This document shows positions 52,608-60,795 of a stretch of 64,000 nucleotides of DNA, piece after piece. This stretch comes from Nitrospira sp. (GTDB taxonomy: Bacteria; Nitrospirota; Nitrospiria; Nitrospirales; Nitrospiraceae), in contig JAURZE010000026.1 in NCBI GenBank assembly GCA_030653545.1, forward strand, positions 310,001-374,000. Reading direction: 5' to 3'. The translations under genes and the position numbers were made by a program. Each line of letters begins with the position of its first letter. Within the stretch, counting starts at the first letter, position 1. Below the pieces are notes generated by a model. It was not told the origin of the DNA. It ran no database searches and saw nothing but the letters and a program-made list of their open reading frames with translations.

Positions 52608-53843
52608 TCACGAATGGACCGTAATCTTGGGAATCGGCACGACGAATTTTCCTCCCCAGTCACGAATGAACGCCATCTGTGCCATGACTTCATCCTTGAG
52701 ATTCCAGGCCAGAATCATCACATAGTCCGGTTTGTCTGCCTTGATACGTTCGGGATCGTAAATGGGGATGTGAACTCCCGGCAGCCAATGCCCCTGCTTG
52801 TACGTACTCCTATCGACCAGGTAATCGACTAGATCCGTCCGAACACCGCAAAAATTGAGCAAGGTGCTGGCTTTCGCCGCCGCTCCGTATGCTACGACTT
52901 TCTTGCCTTCCCGTTTCGCCTTGATCAGAAACTCCAGGAGCGCGCGCTTTGTCTCGTTGACGCCCTCGGAAAAAGACAGGTAATGGTCGAGTGTTGCAAA
53001 GCCTTCCGTCGCTTCCTTGGCCCTAAGAGCCGTCAACCGCTCGGTGACCGGCTTGGACCCATCTCCGTCATGGCGCGCATAGATCCGTAACGACCCGCCG
53101 TGCGTCGAGATTTCTTCGACATCAAAGAGGGTCAGTCCATGCTTGCTGAATATCTGCGTCACCGTGGTCAAGGAGAAATAGGAGAAGTGCTCGTGGTAGA
53201 TCGTATCAAACTGGTTGAAGCCCATGAGCCTCATCAAGTGAGGGAACTCCATGGTGACGACTCCGCTCGGACTAAGGAGAATTTTGAGTCCGCCGACAAA
53301 GTCATTCAAGTCCGGCACATGGGCCAACACATTGTTCCCGATCAGGAGATCCGGACGTCGCCCCTTCGCAGCCAGTTCACGGGCAGTCTCGACCCCGAAG
53401 AACTTGACGAGCGAGGGCACTCCTTTCTTGACGGCCACCTCCGCCACATTCTTAGCCGGTTCTATACCCAGGACAGGGACCCCTCGTTTCACAAAATTCT
53501 GGAGCAGATATCCATCGTTGCTGGCGATCTCGACCACGTAACTGGCCGCCCCCAGCTTGAACCGGTCCATCGCCATGTCCACATACTCTTTCGCATGCTG
53601 CAGGAACAGATCGGAGAACGAAGAGAAGTAGGCATAGTCGGAAAAAATGTGATCAGGGCTCTCAAACTCTTCAAGTTGCACCAGGAAACACTGCTCGCAG
53701 ACAAAGGCGCGCAATGGATAAAACGGCTCCATGCGGTTCAGTTGGTGCGGCTTCAGATATGAATTCGCCATCGGCGACATACCGAGATCGACGAATATAT
53801 GCTGTAACGCTGTTCCGCAAAACCGGCATCCTGCGTGATCCAT
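52608..53843 (-). CDS. NDP-hexose C-methyltransferase (TylCIII/Methyltransf_13 type)
   Basis: 411 residues starting at ATG 53843 with AGGAG 8 nt upstream. Residues 5-65 hold the four-Cys zinc motif (CRFCG and CEQCF) of Methyltransf_13. VVEIASNDGYLLQNFVKRG is SAM motif I with the family-specific NDG. GNNVLAHVPDLNDFVGG and YHEHFSYFS carry the His residues that act in catalysis. VVAYGAAAKASTLLNF and PIPKITV end the C-terminal domain. These enzymes methylate C-3 of 4-keto sugars, giving branched sugars such as those of the yersiniose or mycarose type. The nucleotide donor here may be CDP, made by the enzyme at 56532. Confidence 0.88.
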   Translation of the reverse strand: MDHAGCRFCGTALQHIFVDLGMSPMANSYLKPHQLNRMEPFYPLRAFVCEQCFLVQLEEFESPDHIFSDYAYFSSFSDLFLQHAKEYVDMAMDRFKLGAASYVVEIASNDGYLLQNFVKRGVPVLGIEPAKNVAEVAVKKGVPSLVKFFGVETARELAAKGRRPDLLIGNNVLAHVPDLNDFVGGLKILLSPSGVVTMEFPHLMRLMGFNQFDTIYHEHFSYFSLTTVTQIFSKHGLTLFDVEEISTHGGSLRIYARHDGDGSKPVTERLTALRAKEATEGFATLDHYLSFSEGVNETKRALLEFLIKAKREGKKVVAYGAAAKASTLLNFCGVRTDLVDYLVDRSTYKQGHWLPGVHIPIYDPERIKADKPDYVMILAWNLKDEVMAQMAFIRDWGGKFVVPIPKITVHS

Positions 53844-53907
53844 GGCCGTCACTCCTTCTAAGGGGGGAATCTGTGTTCGATGCTGCGTCTTGCCGGGACA
53901 GGAGTCT

Positions 53908-55269
53908 CTACCCCGTGGTTGGCGTATAGCCTACGCCGCGCCACCGGACTCCACCCGACGTGAATACCGCCGGGTCATAAATGCCCCGTCCGTCGATGAG
54001 GAGCGGCTGCCGCATGAGCCGTGAGAAATCGGACGCGGAGATGCTGCGGTATTCCGGCCACGCCGTCACCAGACAGCAGGCGTCACTTTCTTGAAGCGCC
54101 GCCTGCCAGCTTTCTACGAAACGAACCTTGGCGAATTCGGCGCGCTTCTTCGCCTGAGGCATCGCGATCGGGTCGTGTGCGACTACCTGCGCTCCCCTCT
54201 TTACCAGTTCTTCCACCAGCGGGAGCGCAGGGGACTCTCGCAAATCATCGGTCCCCGGCTTGAACGCCAACCCGAGAATCGCGATCTGTTTCCCGGAGAG
54301 GTTGACTTCTTTTTCCAGGAGCGCCACCATTCGGAGCGGCTGGGCGGCGTTAATTTCCAAGACGGCGTCCAAGATCCTGGTTGGTTCTCCTACCGTGCGG
54401 CCGAATCCCCGCAACGCCGCCACATCCTTGGGGAAGCAGCTTCCCCCAAATCCAAGTCCATGCCACAAATATTCGGTCACCCCGGCCGGCCCGCCGGCCT
54501 CTCCGCTCACCGGAGTCAACCGTCGATCGAGATGCACCCCTTTCCACACTAGCCGGGCATCCACTCCAGGAAGAGCCGCACACATGTTTCCGATCTCGTT
54601 GGAAAACGAGATCAACGTTGCGAGCATGGAGTTCGACACATATTTGATCATTTCCGCCGTTCGCGGTGTCGTCACCAGCTTGGGGCACGTGAACTCCTCG
54701 TACACGCGGAGGAACACCTCAGCCGCGGCGGCGTCCGTTGCCCCGACCACGATCCGATCCGGCAACCGAAAATCCTCGACGGCTCGACCTTCTCGGAGAA
54801 ACTCGGGGTTCATACACAATCCCCATCCCTCTCCGACTTTCCGCCCTGAACGGGATTCGATGGCGCTCTGTACCGGCCCTTCCGTCGTTCCCGGCAAGAC
54901 GGTGCTTTTCACCGCCACAACATGATACGTGCGCTTCTCTGCCAGCACGGTCCCGATCTGTTCTGCAGCAGCCACAACCTGGGAGAGATCCATCCGGCCG
55001 GCTACCGTCGGGGTCCCGACACAGATCAACGTCACATCCGAGTCCAGAATGGCCTGTCGCGCGTCGGTGGTCGCAGAAAGGGTGCCGTTCTTGCGCACCG
55101 TTTGCAGCATATCCTCCAAGCCAATTTCATGGATGGGAGGACGTCCGGCGTTAATTTCATTCACCACCTCTGATCGGATGTCCACGCAGGTTACGCGATG
55201 CCCTCTCTCCGCCAGACACGTCCCCGATACGAGCCCGACATACCCTGTTCCGATGACTGAGATTTTCAT
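53908..55269 (-). CDS. UDP-glucose 6-dehydrogenase
   Basis: 453 residues. ISVIGTGYVGLVSGTCLAERGH is the NAD loop. STVLPGTTEGPVQSAIE and NPEFLREGRAVEDFRLPDRIV follow, and GLGFGGSCFPKDVAALRG holds the catalytic Cys near residue 270. ILGLAFKPGTDDLRESPAL forms the UDP-binding C-terminal domain. It makes UDP-glucuronate in the cytoplasm. Both the FFPKD and the KPGTDDLRESPA parts are those of Ugd rather than AlgD. A UXS-like SDR lies 13 nt upstream, so UDP-xylose is a likely product of the pair. GGAG 6 nt before the ATG sets the start. Confidence 0.92.
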   Translation of the reverse strand: MKISVIGTGYVGLVSGTCLAERGHRVTCVDIRSEVVNEINAGRPPIHEIGLEDMLQTVRKNGTLSATTDARQAILDSDVTLICVGTPTVAGRMDLSQVVAAAEQIGTVLAEKRTYHVVAVKSTVLPGTTEGPVQSAIESRSGRKVGEGWGLCMNPEFLREGRAVEDFRLPDRIVVGATDAAAAEVFLRVYEEFTCPKLVTTPRTAEMIKYVSNSMLATLISFSNEIGNMCAALPGVDARLVWKGVHLDRRLTPVSGEAGGPAGVTEYLWHGLGFGGSCFPKDVAALRGFGRTVGEPTRILDAVLEINAAQPLRMVALLEKEVNLSGKQIAILGLAFKPGTDDLRESPALPLVEELVKRGAQVVAHDPIAMPQAKKRAEFAKVRFVESWQAALQESDACCLVTAWPEYRSISASDFSRLMRQPLLIDGRGIYDPAVFTSGGVRWRGVGYTPTTG

Positions 55270-55282
55270 AATCGCTCCGTTG

Positions 55283-56416
55283 CTACTTGCCTTGCGGTGC
55301 CTCGACCAGATTCTCTAATTCGACGAAATGCCGGTACCAGTGCAGCATTCTTCCAAGACCGGCCTGGAGACCGACTAGCGGCTGGTACCCTAGCATCGTA
55401 TGGCTTTTCTCAAGATTGGGACATCGCCTGTTAGGATTGTCCGTCAAATAATCGGCTTCTGCGCTGGGTTTGTGAATCACTTGCCGTTGGCTTCCGGCGA
55501 CCGCCAAGAGCATCGCCCCAAGGTCACGCATGGAAATTTCAGGAGCCTCTGAGCCCACGTTGAACGGCTCAGCATGATGGGTTGAGAGTAACGCGAGGAG
55601 ATATCCCGTCAGAGCATCGGACACATAGCAAAACGTCCTGGTCGGGCTTCCATCCGAATGCAGGACGATATCTCGATCGGCGAGCACGTCCCGGCAAAAG
55701 TCGGGTAATACCCGCCCATCTGCCAGCCTCAATCCCGGGCCATAATTGTTGAAGGGGCGCACGATCTTCGCAGGCACACCATATTGCTGCGCATAGAGGT
55801 AACACAGCGTTTCTCCCAACCGCTTGGACTCGTCATAACAAGCCCGGGGGCCGATGCACGAGACATTTCCCCGGTATGATTCGCGCGTCGGGATTTCGTG
55901 CGCAGGCGGATCGCCATATATTTCACTGGAGCTGAAATACAAAATGCTTGTGCTCTGATGTTGCCTCGCCAGATCGAGCATGTGGCGCAATCCCGAGATG
56001 TTGGTATCCAGTGTCTCCAATGGATATTTGCGATAGACCTGCGGGCTCGCGATGGAGGCGCCGTGAATAATGAAATCAAATCGTTCGGTTTCCCCGTCCG
56101 GCCAGGGCTTGGTGATATCCTGTCGAATCAGCCTCATGCGCGGAGTTCCGGCGGCGAGTTCGACCAGCCAGCGCGGACAGCCTCTGATGAAGTTATCAGC
56201 CGCGAGGAAAGAAAGAGGAGCCGCCTTCAACGCGCTCCGGTTGAGATACGCCAGGAAGTGCAGGAACCCGAACCCAAGAAACCCTGCGGCGCCCGTGACG
56301 AGCACCCGCTTTCCCGCGAATGCCTGGACCCGGTCGCCGAGGGTCTTCTCCATTCGCGCCCAGTCTTCATCGAGCCATTCCGTGGCCTTCGCATACACCG
56401 ACTTCTCAGCACCCAT
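55283..56416 (-). CDS. UXS-like extended SDR (decarboxylase or dehydratase)
   Basis: 377 residues. About 35 residues precede the NAD loop VLVTGAAGFLGFGFLHFL, longer than in UXS. ILYFSSSEIYGDPPAHEIP and CYDESKRLGETLCYLYAQQ are the active site. RPFNNYGPGLRLADGRVLPDF and TFCYVSDALTGYLLA are UXS-like. The LDTNISGLRHMLDLA stretch and the Arg-rich acceptor region differ from the copy at 23412. A UDP-glucuronate decarboxylase is the best guess given Ugd beside it; a CDP-glucose dehydratase cannot be excluded, since the cytidylyltransferase is 115 nt upstream. GAGG 6 nt before the ATG supports the start. Confidence 0.8.
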   Translation of the reverse strand: MGAEKSVYAKATEWLDEDWARMEKTLGDRVQAFAGKRVLVTGAAGFLGFGFLHFLAYLNRSALKAAPLSFLAADNFIRGCPRWLVELAAGTPRMRLIRQDITKPWPDGETERFDFIIHGASIASPQVYRKYPLETLDTNISGLRHMLDLARQHQSTSILYFSSSEIYGDPPAHEIPTRESYRGNVSCIGPRACYDESKRLGETLCYLYAQQYGVPAKIVRPFNNYGPGLRLADGRVLPDFCRDVLADRDIVLHSDGSPTRTFCYVSDALTGYLLALLSTHHAEPFNVGSEAPEISMRDLGAMLLAVAGSQRQVIHKPSAEADYLTDNPNRRCPNLEKSHTMLGYQPLVGLQAGLGRMLHWYRHFVELENLVEAPQGK

Positions 56417-56531
56417 GCATAACCTCTTTTATTGGCGAATTACTCGTCGATACGATCCAGAGTTAGACAGACCTTCATCCGGCACAGGTGCCGTGAGACG
56501 CTGAGTGCCAGCACCTCCGACATCCCTTCGG

Positions 56532-57302
56532 CTACCAGATTTTCCAAGGGGCCTTGCCGGACTGCCACAGTTCTTCCAGGTAGTTTTTTTCCTTCAGCGT
56601 GTCCATGCACGACCAAAACCCGTAGTGTTTAAAACCCATCATCTGGCCATCGTGGGCCAGCCGTTCGACAGGATCACGCTCCCAAATTGTGTCATCGCCA
56701 GAAATGTAGTCGAGCGCTTTTGTATTGAGCACGAAGAATCCCCCGTTAATCCACCCTTCCCCGGCCTCGGGCTTTTCGAAGAACTCCCTCACACTATCGC
56801 CGTCAAACCCGATGCGCCCGAAGCGCGCCGGCGACCGCACCGAGGTCATCGTGGCTAGCTTGCCATGAGACCGATGAAATTCCACGAGTTTCGTGATATT
56901 GAGATCCGCCACCCCGTCCCCGTAGGTGAGCATAAACGTCTCGTCGTTCCCCAGCCACTTCCTGAGGCGACCGACCCGACCGCCTGTTTGCGTTCCCGCA
57001 CCTGTATCTACGAGATGGACCGTCCATTTTGGCTGGATGCCATCATGAATGGTCGCTTTCCCGGTGGACAGGTCAATGGATAGATCGTTGTTGATCGCGA
57101 CGAAATTGAGGAAGTACTCTTTTACAATCTCTCCCTTATAACCGAGCGCGACCACAAACTCCGTCACCCCGTGCACCGCATGAATCTGCATGATGTGCCA
57201 CAAGATCGGCTTCCCGCCGATTTCAACCATCGGCTTTGGCTTCAGCGTGGTCTCCTCGGATAGCCGGGTTCCCAAACCACCTGCAAGGATCACTGCCTTC
57301 AT
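56532..57302 (-). CDS. rfbF: Glucose-1-phosphate cytidylyltransferase
   Basis: 256 residues, the usual size. VILAGGLGTRLSEETTLKPKPMVEIGG is the nucleotide loop, with TYGDGVADLNI (metal Asp), RFGRIGFDGDSV and INGGFFVLN. The late GFWSCMDTLKEKNYLE is diagnostic of RfbF. It makes CDP-glucose from CTP and glucose-1-phosphate, the first step to CDP-3,6-dideoxyhexoses or branched CDP-sugars. AAGGAGG lies 6-7 nt before the ATG. No convincing CDP-glucose 4,6-dehydratase (rfbG) was found in the window; only UXS-like SDRs are near. It opens the sugar block downstream of the ABC transporter. Confidence 0.92.
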   Translation of the reverse strand: MKAVILAGGLGTRLSEETTLKPKPMVEIGGKPILWHIMQIHAVHGVTEFVVALGYKGEIVKEYFLNFVAINNDLSIDLSTGKATIHDGIQPKWTVHLVDTGAGTQTGGRVGRLRKWLGNDETFMLTYGDGVADLNITKLVEFHRSHGKLATMTSVRSPARFGRIGFDGDSVREFFEKPEAGEGWINGGFFVLNTKALDYISGDDTIWERDPVERLAHDGQMMGFKHYGFWSCMDTLKEKNYLEELWQSGKAPWKIW

Positions 57303-57521
57303 GACCGTCCTCCTTAGTTGAAAACCAGCTTACCTAACTTGCAGCCTGCGCTCAGTGCGCGCCCACAAGGACAGCGCGTGATTCTCACCTGATGGTGCCT
57401 CGACGCAAGGTCGTGCCCGACGCTGCAGCCATCGAGCCCTGAGCTCATCACACATACGCATACGCGGCAGTTCGCTTGCACGGAAAATGGATCTCTGTGC
57501 TGAAAAAGCCTGCGGGCAGAA

Positions 57522-58820
57522 CTATTGGCGATCCCCGGAAGAATTGTAGTTGGTGGTCCACTTTAGAAGGGGTCGAATTTTTCCAGGAATGTCACCCGTA
57601 TGATCGCCGCGAGCCGTAATCCCCTCGTTGCTCTCAGTGACATGAAAGGCCACCGCCTCTGGACAGTCACAATGCTCATGGAATGGAGCCTCTCGTACTA
57701 ACCCGCCACCCACGATTACCGTTCCCTCACCAAAAAAGTGCCCTGGAACCCATACCGTACTTGAGTACCGTCCCACAGGACGGGGGCGCCGTAACCAGGT
57801 TGGGTCTCGATCATTGGACACAAAGAGAGTCTCCCCTTCGTCGCTTTTGAAACCAAAGTTGGGCACCAAGATATGGCCAGGCTGAAGCACTTCATATTCG
57901 AGCTCGACCCCGACGGCCTCTCCGATGTCGACGGTATCGGTGACGATCCCCTTTTCCGTCCGCACTCGCACCGCGCACAGGCGCGCAATATCATCTTGAG
58001 GGGCCTTTGTCGGATCGAGCCATTCCCGGCACCCGGTGAGAGCTCCGGAGTTGTATAGGTACTCTCCGACGATCTCGTGTGTGGGCCCCTGCTTAATGAG
58101 CCGTCCATCCTTCAGAAAGATGGCTTTATTGCATAACCGTGCGACTGCCGACATGTTGTGCGAGACAAAGATCACCGTCCTCCCCTTCTCCCCGATGTCT
58201 TGCATTTTATTCATGCACTTCTGCTGAAACTGCGAGTCACCGACGGCCAGCACCTCATCCACAATTAAGATTTCGGGGTCCAGATGCGCGCCGACTGCAA
58301 ACGCGAGACGAACATACATCCCGCTGGAATAGCGCTTTACCGGAGTATCGATATACTTGTCGATCCCCGAAAACTCGACGATTTCATCAAACTTCTTGTC
58401 AATCTCCGCCTTCTTCATCCCGAGTATGATGCCGCTCAGATAGATATTGTCGCGCCCCGTCAATTCAGGATGGAACCCTGTTCCGACCTCCAGCAATGTC
58501 CCGACCCTTCCAAACATTTGCGCACGACCGCTCGTTGGTTCGGTGATCCGAGACAGAAGCTTCAGGAGGGTGCTCTTCCCCGCTCCGTTTCGTCCGATGA
58601 TCCCAACGACATCCCCAGTCTCTACTTCAAATGACACATCGCGAATTGGCCACACCTCTTCTCGTCTCGGCGAGGAAGATGGAGGGGCGCCCTTCATCCG
58701 CAGCATCCGCTGAACGCCTTGCGTAAAGCGTTCGGCGAGGCCTGACTCCCCTCGGCTCTTGCCAATCATGATTTCGTATTTCTTGGAGAGCTGTTCAACT
58801 CGGATTGCGACATTACCCAT
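57522..58820 (-). CDS. ABC transporter ATP-binding protein (Wzt/TagH-like) with C-terminal carbohydrate-binding domain
   Basis: 432 residues. Residues about 40-250 form the ABC ATPase: GIIGRNGAGKSTLLKLL (Walker A), LTGRDNIYLSG, RYSSGMYVRLAFAVG (signature) and ILIVDEVLAVGD (Walker B). The last 180 residues, beta-rich (LVPNFGFKSDEGETLF, VPGHFFGEGTVIV), correspond to the Wzt C-terminal domain that in O-antigen systems recognises the terminal modification of the glycan. It would drive export of a finished polymer with the permease 74 nt upstream. The C-terminal half is unlike E. coli Wzt in sequence but similar in length. A 219 bp spacer separates it from rfbF. Confidence 0.9.
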   Translation of the reverse strand: MGNVAIRVEQLSKKYEIMIGKSRGESGLAERFTQGVQRMLRMKGAPPSSSPRREEVWPIRDVSFEVETGDVVGIIGRNGAGKSTLLKLLSRITEPTSGRAQMFGRVGTLLEVGTGFHPELTGRDNIYLSGIILGMKKAEIDKKFDEIVEFSGIDKYIDTPVKRYSSGMYVRLAFAVGAHLDPEILIVDEVLAVGDSQFQQKCMNKMQDIGEKGRTVIFVSHNMSAVARLCNKAIFLKDGRLIKQGPTHEIVGEYLYNSGALTGCREWLDPTKAPQDDIARLCAVRVRTEKGIVTDTVDIGEAVGVELEYEVLQPGHILVPNFGFKSDEGETLFVSNDRDPTWLRRPRPVGRYSSTVWVPGHFFGEGTVIVGGGLVREAPFHEHCDCPEAVAFHVTESNEGITARGDHTGDIPGKIRPLLKWTTNYNSSGDRQ

Positions 58821-58894
58821 ACAGAATTACCCTCGATCAATGCTCACGCTAAACTACTGAGGTTATCCTAGCGCTCATGCTGGATTTTGAGTAG

Positions 58895-59725
58895 CTAAAT
58901 CACATCGGCGAACGTATTGGCCATCCGGTTGAAGTATGCCATCCCCAACAGTAGAGAGACTGAGATCGTGACGATGTTTACCGCAAGAAACACCGGATCC
59001 GGCGCAGGGGTTCCCAATAATGCCCATCTAAATCCCCCGATTACCCCGACCATCGGATTGAGATTATAGAACGCCTGCCAGGCTTGAGGCACCATACTGG
59101 CTGAGTAGGCAACAGGGGATCCGAACATCCAGACCTGTGTTAAGAGCGGGATCAGCGCCGCGACATCACGATACTTCACGAACAAGGCAGACAACCATAA
59201 ACTCACGGACAGTGCCGCCAGGACCGTCAGCGCCAGGAACAGCGGAACGGTTACAAGCTTCCATGTTGGAAGCACACCAAACCATAGCATCATGGCAACC
59301 AGCAGCAGGAACGCGATGGCAAAATCAAGGAGGCCACCCAAGGTCGCTGAGAGAGGAATGATCAGCCGGGGAAAGTATATTTTTGTAATCAAGTTTGACT
59401 CGGCCACTACGCTGAATCCGCCCCGATCAAGGCTCTTGGAAAAATAGGTCCACGGCACCAATGCCGCATATGCGAATAATGGATACGGGATTCCATCTGA
59501 CGGCAACTGTGCGATCTTACTGAACACGACGGTAAACACCAGCATCATGAACAACGGTTGAACCACTGCCCAGGCCAACCCCATAACGGTCTGTGAGTAC
59601 CTGGCTTTGAGATCCCGCCAAGCCAAGAAATAGAGCAATTCACGATAATCCCAAAACGACCTCAACTTCAGGTCAAACCAGCTTTTGTTTGGCTCGATGA
59701 CAACAAGGGATGAGCTATGTCTCAC
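58895..59725 (-). CDS. ABC transporter permease (Wzm/TagG-like)
   Basis: 276 residues starting at GTG 59725, with GAGG 8 nt upstream; the GTG at 59734 overlaps that site. About six hydrophobic helices: FLAWRDLKARYSQTVMGLAWA before helix 1 is the conserved ABC-2 polysaccharide-export motif. PYPLFAYAALVPWTYFSKSL follows, and SPVAYSASMVPQAWQAFYNLNPMVGVIGGFRWAL is the re-entrant C-terminal part. It would form a dimeric channel for undecaprenyl-linked glycan in the inner membrane. It lies 161-170 nt after the DUF3473 gene; the spacer holds a strong hairpin. Confidence 0.9.
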   Translation of the reverse strand: MRHSSSLVVIEPNKSWFDLKLRSFWDYRELLYFLAWRDLKARYSQTVMGLAWAVVQPLFMMLVFTVVFSKIAQLPSDGIPYPLFAYAALVPWTYFSKSLDRGGFSVVAESNLITKIYFPRLIIPLSATLGGLLDFAIAFLLLVAMMLWFGVLPTWKLVTVPLFLALTVLAALSVSLWLSALFVKYRDVAALIPLLTQVWMFGSPVAYSASMVPQAWQAFYNLNPMVGVIGGFRWALLGTPAPDPVFLAVNIVTISVSLLLGMAYFNRMANTFADVI

Positions 59726-59802
59726 GGCATACACCTCACTGGTTACGCACTATGGGTTGGAGCCAAGTCACAGGAAACTTGCGCCGACGCGCGGCAGATG
59801 GC

Positions 59803-59832
59803 ATCGCTACAGCGCAAGTGCGCTGCCGCGAT
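59803..59832. other. Strong hairpin between deacetylase and ABC permease genes
   Basis: ATCGC / GCGAT form the outer 5 bp, separated by a 2x2 internal loop from a 6 bp inner stem CAGCGC / GCGCTG closed by the tetraloop AAGT. On the minus strand it follows the deacetylase stop and precedes the permease. There is no U tract, so it is not a classical rho-independent terminator. It could stabilise or attenuate the upstream message and separate the two modules of the cluster. Confidence 0.4.
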
Positions 59833-59895
59833 CTCTCCTTGCTGTCAACACGAACTTTCGACGAGCTGCAACCCAGACTTCCTGACACCTCAGCG

Positions 59896-60795
59896 TCAGT
59901 TATGAATTGCAACGGGAGAATGCGCAGAATACGTTGCACTGTCCCTTTCCCTATGGAAGGCAACGATGTCTCGAATAGATCCAAACTTGAAGTCTGCAAG
60001 CAGCCGGCTCAATCGAGCCTGGGTCTTACCGAGATTCAGATAGTGCCTGATTTGTGACAACCACGGCCCATCCATACGAGGCTGTTGAGGATCTATCTCC
60101 CAGGGGTGGAGATACATGACCAGAGTCCCGCCCTGGCTTTCGAGTCGACGGAGCAGCGTCCTCGACACCGAATAAGGAAACAACCGAAAATATCCCCCTC
60201 CCGCCACAGGAATCTGAAATCCCATCGCCCTATATGTTGAGGGCTGAACTTCCCAGATTCCACCTGCCGGAGTGGTGATTTGAAACATTTCTCCCGGGAG
60301 CGGCCCCTTTTCCGTCCGATGAAATCGATCGTACACACTGGAGTCGTATTGATAGCCTTCTTCGACCAGAATCGAGAGCGCCCATTCGGTCTCGGCGGTT
60401 ATAGAGAAACTGGGCGCTCGATAGCCCACGACGGGACTTCCGGTCAGATCCTCTAGGATATTTTTGGCCATTCGCACATCTTGACGAAATCGCTCCGGAG
60501 ACTGGGCGGTTACTAATTCATGGCCATATCCATGGGATGCCACCTCATGTCCCTGGGCTGTGAGTGACTTGACCAGCTCCGGATGCCGTTCGGCGACCCA
60601 TCCCAGGACAAAAAACGTCGCCTTCATTCCATGCTTTTCAAGCAGTTCAGCCAGCCATCGCGTATTTCTCTCGACGCGGCTTTCGTACCGATCCCATTCT
60701 TGCCTTCTGGCGTCCGACCAGAATGCCGAAACCTGAAAATGCTCCTCCACATCGAAGGAAAGACAGTGAATGGGTCTCTCTGCTGGCATGCTCAT
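59896..60795 (-). CDS. DUF3473 polysaccharide deacetylase (XrtA EPS type)
   Basis: 299 residues. HCLSFDVEEHFQVSAFW is the characteristic start of XrtA-associated deacetylases (TIGR03006), with the catalytic Asp in SFDVEE. HEVASHGYGHELV provides the H-x3-H zinc ligands, and GYRAPSFSI follows. The C-terminal DUF3473 part contains FRLFPYSVSRTLLRRL and MYLHPWEIDPQQPR. It would deacetylate an aminosugar in the polymer or on a lipid carrier. The start overlaps the sugar-transferase stop by 4 bp and has AAGG 6 nt upstream. Members of this family normally accompany exosortase A loci, yet no exosortase was found in the window. Confidence 0.9.
   Translation of the reverse strand: MSMPAERPIHCLSFDVEEHFQVSAFWSDARRQEWDRYESRVERNTRWLAELLEKHGMKATFFVLGWVAERHPELVKSLTAQGHEVASHGYGHELVTAQSPERFRQDVRMAKNILEDLTGSPVVGYRAPSFSITAETEWALSILVEEGYQYDSSVYDRFHRTEKGPLPGEMFQITTPAGGIWEVQPSTYRAMGFQIPVAGGGYFRLFPYSVSRTLLRRLESQGGTLVMYLHPWEIDPQQPRMDGPWLSQIRHYLNLGKTQARLSRLLADFKFGSIRDIVAFHRERDSATYSAHSPVAIHN

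Noticed and set aside
57499-57515. TGCTGAAAAAGCCTGC, like the end of the 120 bp repeat
   Set aside because: Only about 15 bp match and no second inverted end follows; probably chance or a very old remnant.
59843-59848. Perfect TTGACA (minus strand) between deacetylase and permease
   Set aside because: No AT-rich -10 hexamer at 15-19 nt; the region after it is GC-rich.
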